Origin: Andrena cerasifolii
Lineage: Eukaryota; Arthropoda; Insecta; Hymenoptera; Andrenidae
NCBI RefSeq assembly: GCF_050908995.1
Contig: NC_135118.1
Span: 17,989,501 to 18,053,500, forward strand
Length of the DNA: 64,000 nt
Reading direction: 5' to 3'
Part shown: positions 58,622 through 64,000 of the stretch, piece by piece
Position numbering within the stretch: position 1 is the first letter of the stretch
Layout: each line of letters begins with the position of its first letter
The notes under the pieces: model-generated
The model's input: the letters and a program-made list of their open reading frames with translations, nothing else
What the model was told of the DNA's origin: nothing
Databases searched by the model: none
Made by a program: the position numbers and the translations under genes

Positions 58622-61437
58622 TTTTCGCCTAGCGTCGCCTAGCGTCGTTACCCTTTATGAAAGAAGTCAGAAAGAATTCCCTACAATTTGCTCAGCGTCA
58701 ACCAACGCAAAGATTACCAGGTGTACAGTTCCAGATGCACCAGCCTCCATAATAACGGACGAGGGGTATTGTTCTTCTGCATCTTATTAATAACACGATT
58801 TACCGTGTTACGCGGCAGGCGAACACGGAAGTTTCGAGTTTAATTTACAGGCGGACCAGCCTGGAGCCCAGCTTCGCTGGCTTATCGCGGGGCGCTCGTC
58901 TTTCGGGGCACTTCTCGCCGCTATCTCGCGGCTGACGCGGGGAAAAAGTTTTCGCAAGATTATCCCGGGCGACCCGCGAAATTACGGAGTCGCCTTTGCC
59001 GCGTGTCGCGGCGGTAAGCGCGTAAACTGCGGCGAGCTAACGCGACTTTTCAACTAGAGGACCGTAATAAACGGATCGACTGGAGTTAATCAATAAGAAG
59101 GATCGAGCGAGAAGTTTGCTCGGGCTGTTTGTGCAACGGAGGCTACACCGGGGGAAGACAATAACCGCCAACCCTTCCCGGGCCGGGAATCGTAACTACG
59201 TGAAAATTAGGAGAGCAGCACCGACATAGGATTCCACTGAGTAGAGTATTTTCCTTAGGAAAATAGGAAATAGCTGCTCACCTAATGCCTCGCTGCGGTT
59301 TAATCGCTTCGAGGTGATTTCATTTGCTCCGCACACATGCCTGCCAATCGAGTCGGGGGTGATTTAATTCTTGTCGATTTTGCGCTTATAAACGTAGGAT
59401 AATCTTTATCGAGCTCGACTTGGAATGTGATCCGAAGGTTTTCAGAGTGGTTGACTTAATCACAGGTGGATGAAACGGTGTTATACGCGAGGAACTATCG
59501 AAAGGGTAAGTTGCAAGCTTTCATTTGGACACTTGTGGTATCACGTGCCGTTTACTGGCATATATCTGACTCTGATAGTCGAAGTAATGTAGGAGGTATA
59601 AAGGACAATGTAGAAATAGTATTTCTAAGGATTTTCACACTCCATTAACAGAGTAATTAAAACGCGATTAGTGAATACTTATAAGACGCAATGGAGTATA
59701 CAATGCTGTGATCATCTTGGACTCCATTCAAAGCCTGCGTGACATAACCGAGGAAGGCAATCAAAGGAAGTCAGAACAAAGAGGAAATTAAATCCACTAA
59801 TCTATTGTTCAAGCGCACAGGTTCTCATTCTTGAGATCCATAGAAAGTATTAAGTTGCCCGCAAATTTGAAATAATCGGTGGAACAATCTAAAACAATCT
59901 CCCCAATAATCAAGAAATATACAAAGTCAGCTCGAGTACCTAAATCTCCGTGACCGTTGCGTGCAGAATACATTAGTTTACATGCCAACGTGAAACAAGT
60001 TGCGAGCGATCTAGAAACAGCCGAAGTCTATCAAGAAACCGCAAAAGTTTGCCCGGCATTGTACCACCCCCGCGAGCACGAAAGGCAAGCGATGGTCGTG
60101 GGAACGCGCGCTACCACGAGGCATCGCGAAAACACGCCCTTCCGCGAGAGAATTTTATCCCGATAGCCGCTCGCGTGAAAATAATTACGCGCACCAAAAC
60201 GTTGCGCAGCTCGTTGGGCGAGCAATAAATCAGCGCGCGCAACGAGCGGGCTTAAACGGTAACGCCGCGCGAACGCGGTAATACAGAAAATTCCGGCTGA
60301 CATTTCATGGACCTTTGGGTAACTGGGGCCACCGACACCGCTGTATTTACACACTATTCAACCGGGGTCCACGTTTTGCGGCGCCAAGGCGCTGCGCGTA
60401 CCTTATTCCGAGCGGAGAGCAGCGCGAAGCCTGGCGGGCATAAGAGCATCGGGTAGAATGAAACGCTGCGGGAACACTCACCCTCATGGTCGAAGCCTCA
60501 CATGGTTCCCCCGTTGCCGAAAAACACCTTCGACCCGCAACGGATCAAGGACCTCGTCTCTGTCACCCATTCGCCATGCCGAGACGACGATTCGTCACCT
60601 GGAGCAATCGGAGCGCGGTGGCCGACACTTCGTGGAACGGGTCCTCGCACTGGTTGCAGATTCCTTTTCACTTTCACACAGAGCTTTCCTCCCCCCTAAA
60701 AAGGTTCGAACGACGGTCTGTCACTGGATGATCCTGGGGGTTCGGGGATGAATGAAAAATGGGAAAAAGGGAACCGAAGCACGATGAGCGGGATGGGGTA
60801 GCTGGTTTCTCGAGACGCGTAGTGGATCGTAAGAGCGTAGTACTGTTGGTTGCAAGCTCCTAAAACGTGGTCGAGAGGGCTCAAGGTCGGGGGTGGAAAG
60901 CTCGACGAGCTGCTAGATCGTGGCCCGGCAACCGGCGACTGGCTGCTGCTCGAAAGCTCCTAAGCTCGAGCCAGTCGGTCTGGCTAGGCGCAAACTCGCT
61001 ACTCGGCCTCGAAAACCCCCACCTCGCGCGCGAACCTCCCTCCCGTTGCCCCTGAATTTCTTCGGCGTGTCACTGCGAAAAATGTTGCGCGCCCTGACAC
61101 GCGCTGCCAGCTCACACCGCCACTTGGCCGCGTTAACAATGTGTTTTTGTTGCCCCCGGCCGACCCGGGGATCCTGTGCTGTTTATTCCGACTTCAAGGG
61201 CTGCTTAATCTGTACTCTGTATACGGGGTGGAAGGAACATGGGGGATGTTTCTTGGGCACACGCGAGGGGTATGGGGGTGTGAGTGGACAATCGTTTCTT
61301 TAGCCGCTCATTGTGGGCTGGAAAGACGTGATCCAGCTGCGGGATACTGATTTCATCCCCCAACGCTTTTACTTCTTCGTTTGGTTTCTTCTAGTGACAA
61401 TTGTTTAGAGGGAAGAAATATAACGAGATGGTGGGTG
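58622..61437. other. Unassigned DNA with two GC islands
   Basis: CpG-rich blocks at 58.85-59.05 kb and 60.05-61.15 kb. The second has overlapping frames up to 127 residues (60920-61303), none recognisable. No repeat was assigned. Confidence 0.4.
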
Positions 61438-62118
61438 TTAAGGGGAGGTGCCAACTTGGACGCATGAAAATCTTAGGTTCTGTTTAGCAATTTTTTTATT
61501 GTAAATATTGATCTCAATAGACAATCTGATTAATGGCATTTGTCATAAATCTTTAAAAGATTACAACAACAAAAACAGCCGCTACGCGTTGCGTCCTTCA
61601 CAGTTGACACGCCAATTGGCATTGCGCGGATCTCAGAGACTATTCGTCCAGTTGACTTGAAATTTTTCGAGAATCTTCCTTTTATGTCAATCTAAAGGAG
61701 TACATACGGATTTTACGATTTTTTACAAATATTTTTAGCCACAGACATTTTTCTAACCAAATTTTTCTGCTAAAAATCACAATTTTTATTGAAACCCCCG
61801 CCATTTCCATAAAAATGTTTATTTTGAAATATCCGGCTGTACTCCCGTTGTTCTCGCTGTGTAGAAAATCAAAAATTTTGTTTTTTTATTAGAGAGAACA
61901 CCAGGTTGGAAATCCACGCAACGGAAATTGGCGTATCAACAGCCCACCAGCACAGCGGCTTATTTGCTGAAAAAATAAACAAAAATTTCTTGGTAATCTT
62001 CAACAGATGTATAATAAACGCCATTAATCAGATTTTTCATTGAGTTCATTATTTAAAAGAAAAAAAATGCTAAATAAATCTATGATTTTCACGCGTCCAA
62101 GGTGGCACCACCCCTTAA
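61438..62118. mobile_element. TTAA fold-back element with ~200-bp arms
   Basis: TTAAGGGGAGGTGCCAACTT plus GGACGC at the left; inverted right end TTAAGGGGTGGTGCCACCTT plus GGACGC. TTAA is at 61438-61441 and 62115-62118. Mirrored words continue inward (AATCTGATTAATGGC; ACGCCAATT; GCCGCT), so arms reach about 61635 and 61905. The loop contains CTATTCGTCCAGTTGACTTG. Non-coding. Its tip resembles family A (TTAAGGGGAGGT). Confidence 0.8.
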
Positions 62119-62601
62119 GAAATATTATTGGGGGTGCAAGTGTATGGATCTGACATATGGATCTCACTAGTCTTCGGAAGCTTTACAGAATCGAACTCAG
62201 GACTTTTGGCTTGTGATACTTAAATGGGCTTCCTTTTCTAACCCTCATCCTGTCATTACAAGCACACTGAGTTTCTTCTACCCTACACATACAGGGTTCT
62301 ATCCACACTTAAAATGGAATATACAATATAGTAGAACAAATTTGTTTTCAAAGTATGTGTTTTTTAAAGATGAATCCAGCCTCCTGCTTAGTTTTTAGAA
62401 AATTTCAATAAATACATTTACGCGTTAAATATTTTTCACTATTCTGCAAATCTGCAGTCGCAACAAGATCGGCGTGTTCGGGTTCGATATGCTTATTTTA
62501 ATGTACACCATATACCTAACTACTGACAATCTGTGTTAGGCTTTCGAACAGGTAGGAAACATTCTAATTAAATGACATCTCGAGTTTCGCGTCTTTTAAA
62601 A
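62119..62601. other. Unassigned AT-rich DNA
   Basis: No repeat and no credible coding frame were recognised. The GAATCGAACTCAGGACTTTT stretch near 62191 looks superficially like a tRNA T-arm but has no supporting cloverleaf. Confidence 0.4.
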
Positions 62602-62931
62602 TCAGAACGATAGTAGAGTTCTGTATACAATACTCTTTGAAATCAGCAATATGAAGTTCATGGTAACTGTGGTGGAGCGTTCCAAATAGCAATATTCACG
62701 ATTACCGCGGCTTGCATAGATGGCGTCGATACACGCAGTGTACCAAGCGGTATAAATATTAAAATATTCGAGCGTATTCGAATGTTGTACCGACAGAGAC
62801 AGCCTGCAACACTTCATGAGCAACTGACCCTGTGGGCCATGTATTTCAACATTGAAATCACCGACAAGCGCGGTATTATAATCTAGATTATCAGTGAAAA
62901 CATATTCTACGCGTATGTGTACGGTTAACAA
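62602..62931 (-). mobile_element. LINE endonuclease-domain fragment
   Basis: The 109-residue minus frame contains ALVGDFNVEIHG at residues 21-32 and TACIDAIYAS at 65-74. These correspond to two hallmarks of the apurinic-endonuclease domain of LINEs: the GDFN metal-binding/catalytic strand and the later T...(C/S)ID.I..S segment. The interval of about 40 residues is a little shorter than usual, suggesting small deletions. The upstream part of the endonuclease and all RT sequence are absent. It would belong to an APE-type clade (Jockey, CR1 and relatives). Confidence 0.6.
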
Positions 62932-63004
62932 CGATATTTTAGCTCTATCTCTACTGCACAGTGCACCGCAGTATAATTAGCCCGACTATACCTTTCAGCG
63001 TGTA

Positions 63005-63214
63005 TTAGGTCCGTGCAAAAGTTCATTCGCTTTATTCAACCACGTCTTTATTAAAAGTAAACATATATAACATGGTTTTTTAATCAAACTATTTTTCTTG
63101 GACATCTATGACCTTTTGCCACTTTTCTGGCAAAAGTACAAGTAGGTGTACCAAAGAAGACATTTCCTTACACACAACATCACCTGACAGTGAGCGAACG
63201 AACTTTTACACTGG
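63005..63214 (-). mobile_element. Internally deleted mariner element, about 210 bp
   Basis: TA precedes TTAGGTCCGTGCAAAAGTTC at the left end, a mariner-type terminal repeat; the right side has GCGAACGAACTTTTACACTG, its inverted partner in decayed form. Between them the minus strand reads LPEKWQKVIDVQEK followed by a stop (63088-63132), matching the C-terminus of mariner transposase (LP.RW.K.I). The DNA-binding and D,D34D catalytic regions are missing. It is therefore a deleted, non-autonomous Tc1/mariner copy whose 3' end is at the left. Confidence 0.7.
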
Positions 63215-64000
63215 AAAAGGAGGTATTACGTTTAATTGGTGGTTACCTTACTGTTTATAAAAACCATAATCTACAGTTACTATATTCTGCAACTTATCCC
63301 ACAGTTTTTATAATACAAGGTTATTCCAAAATATGCAATTACGCAGAAACGGTTTCAGAGATTTTCCGCCCTTAGGCTTACAAGCGTCTGCCGCCGTTAG
63401 TTTATAAGAATTGACACAATTTTAAAATTAATTTAACATGACAACTCATATTCGAGTTATTGCTAATTTACTATCTGAATAGAAAGTGAATTGTTTTATA
63501 GTTGTGTCGGGCCTTTGTGTTCAAAATTTTCCGCGCCTCAAACTTTGATGCTCTCCAAAGTTTGCCGCTCCCCAAAATTCGCCCCTGTAATTACGTTAAA
63601 ACTGGAGATGGGTTTTCGAAGCGACGGTACCTCGAAACCCAAGAAAGTTTGCAATTTCGAGGACTCGAAACTTTGCACTTTTTTCGTGATTCGAAAAGTC
63701 TCGAAAGCCAGATAAGAAAAAGTATAAAATCAATGAATAAATAATCGTTCACAACGTGCATTGAGAATTTGTATGTCGTTACATTTCTGTTTGTCTTTTC
63801 TTTAACCACGGTCAACAGATTTATGCAAAAATTGGGGAAAAAACTGGGAATGTCCATTTTTCTGCGATTTATAGCATATTTTGTTGGTAGCAACTCGGAT
63901 TACAGATCTGTCGAATCACAAGGATTTATAAAGTTCCAATACCCCCGTAAGATAACGTTAAAAATTTGGAACACTGGTTAAAAACAGGAAATGTCCACTG
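63215..64000. other. Unassigned AT-rich DNA to window end
   Basis: Apart from the possible repeat copy at 63515-63590, nothing was recognised. The 100-residue minus frame 63591-63893 has no known motif. Confidence 0.4.
63515..63590 (-). repeat. Possible 'GGGCCCAATCTAGG' family interior, inverted
   Basis: On the minus strand GAGCGGCAAACTTTGG and GGCGCGGAAAATTTTG resemble GAGCGGCAAATTTGGGACTG at 904-923. The terminal GGGCCC block is only weakly present (GGGCC at 63509). A distant relative at best. Confidence 0.3.

Noticed and set aside
62180..62215. tRNA-like T-arm on the minus strand
   Set aside because: No acceptor, D-arm or anticodon pairing could be drawn around it.

Overview
This window reads as gene-poor, repeat-rich DNA from an animal nuclear genome, most likely an insect and possibly a hymenopteran. 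The grounds are a nuclear copy of mitochondrial ND1 that makes best sense in the invertebrate mitochondrial code, insect-type transposon remains (TTAA-flanked fold-back MITEs, mariner, hAT, PIF/Harbinger-like, Helitron-like ends, dead LINEs), CpG-rich GC islands inside AT-rich DNA, and no bacterial gene layout. The order-level guess is inference. I found no host protein-coding gene I could defend, no rRNA, no tRNA and no CRISPR array. Long open frames exist, but they lie in GC-rich stretches, overlap on both strands and carry no motif I recognise. The window may be intergenic or inside large introns.

Layout. 1-13 kb: low-copy DNA with a small hairpin element (3784-4165), a Helitron-like end (4325-4528), an 86-bp TTAA element (6704-6789), a 6-bp-TSD element (10427-10645) and, at 13 kb, a PIF/Harbinger-like MITE next to an AT-rich palindrome. 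14-23 kb: mostly unique sequence with GC islands and one family-A TTAA element (18861-19327). 23-29 kb: a TIR pair, a TTAA MITE (26132-26388) and the C-terminal end of a dead LINE. 35-39 kb: a 1.3-kb Foldback-type element with tandem-repeat arms (35875-37181), a second TIR pair and an inverted family-A copy. 41 kb: the ND1 fragment. 42-47 kb: tandem repeats, a nested double hairpin, two adjacent TTAA elements and a 131-bp inverted duplication about 98% identical. 49-54 kb: a GC-rich TIR element beside another dead LINE, a 400-bp palindrome and the largest family-A element. 55-58 kb: a Helitron-like end, a hAT MITE and a TIR pair. 61-63 kb: a long-armed TTAA element, a LINE endonuclease fragment and an internally deleted mariner.

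How the parts relate. Nearly everything recognisable is non-autonomous or dead. Eight elements have TTAA (or one-base variant) at both ends and long inverted arms, yet no piggyBac-type transposase is visible, so they would have been mobilised from elsewhere. Three of them share a core, and two share a right half that is nearly identical. The most unusual structures are the rank-matched tandem arms of the 35.9-37.2 kb element, the recent inverted duplication that has one arm inside a TTAA element and the other in its flank, and a short phrase resembling 'CCGATT..GAAACTT' that recurs in several unrelated repeat families.
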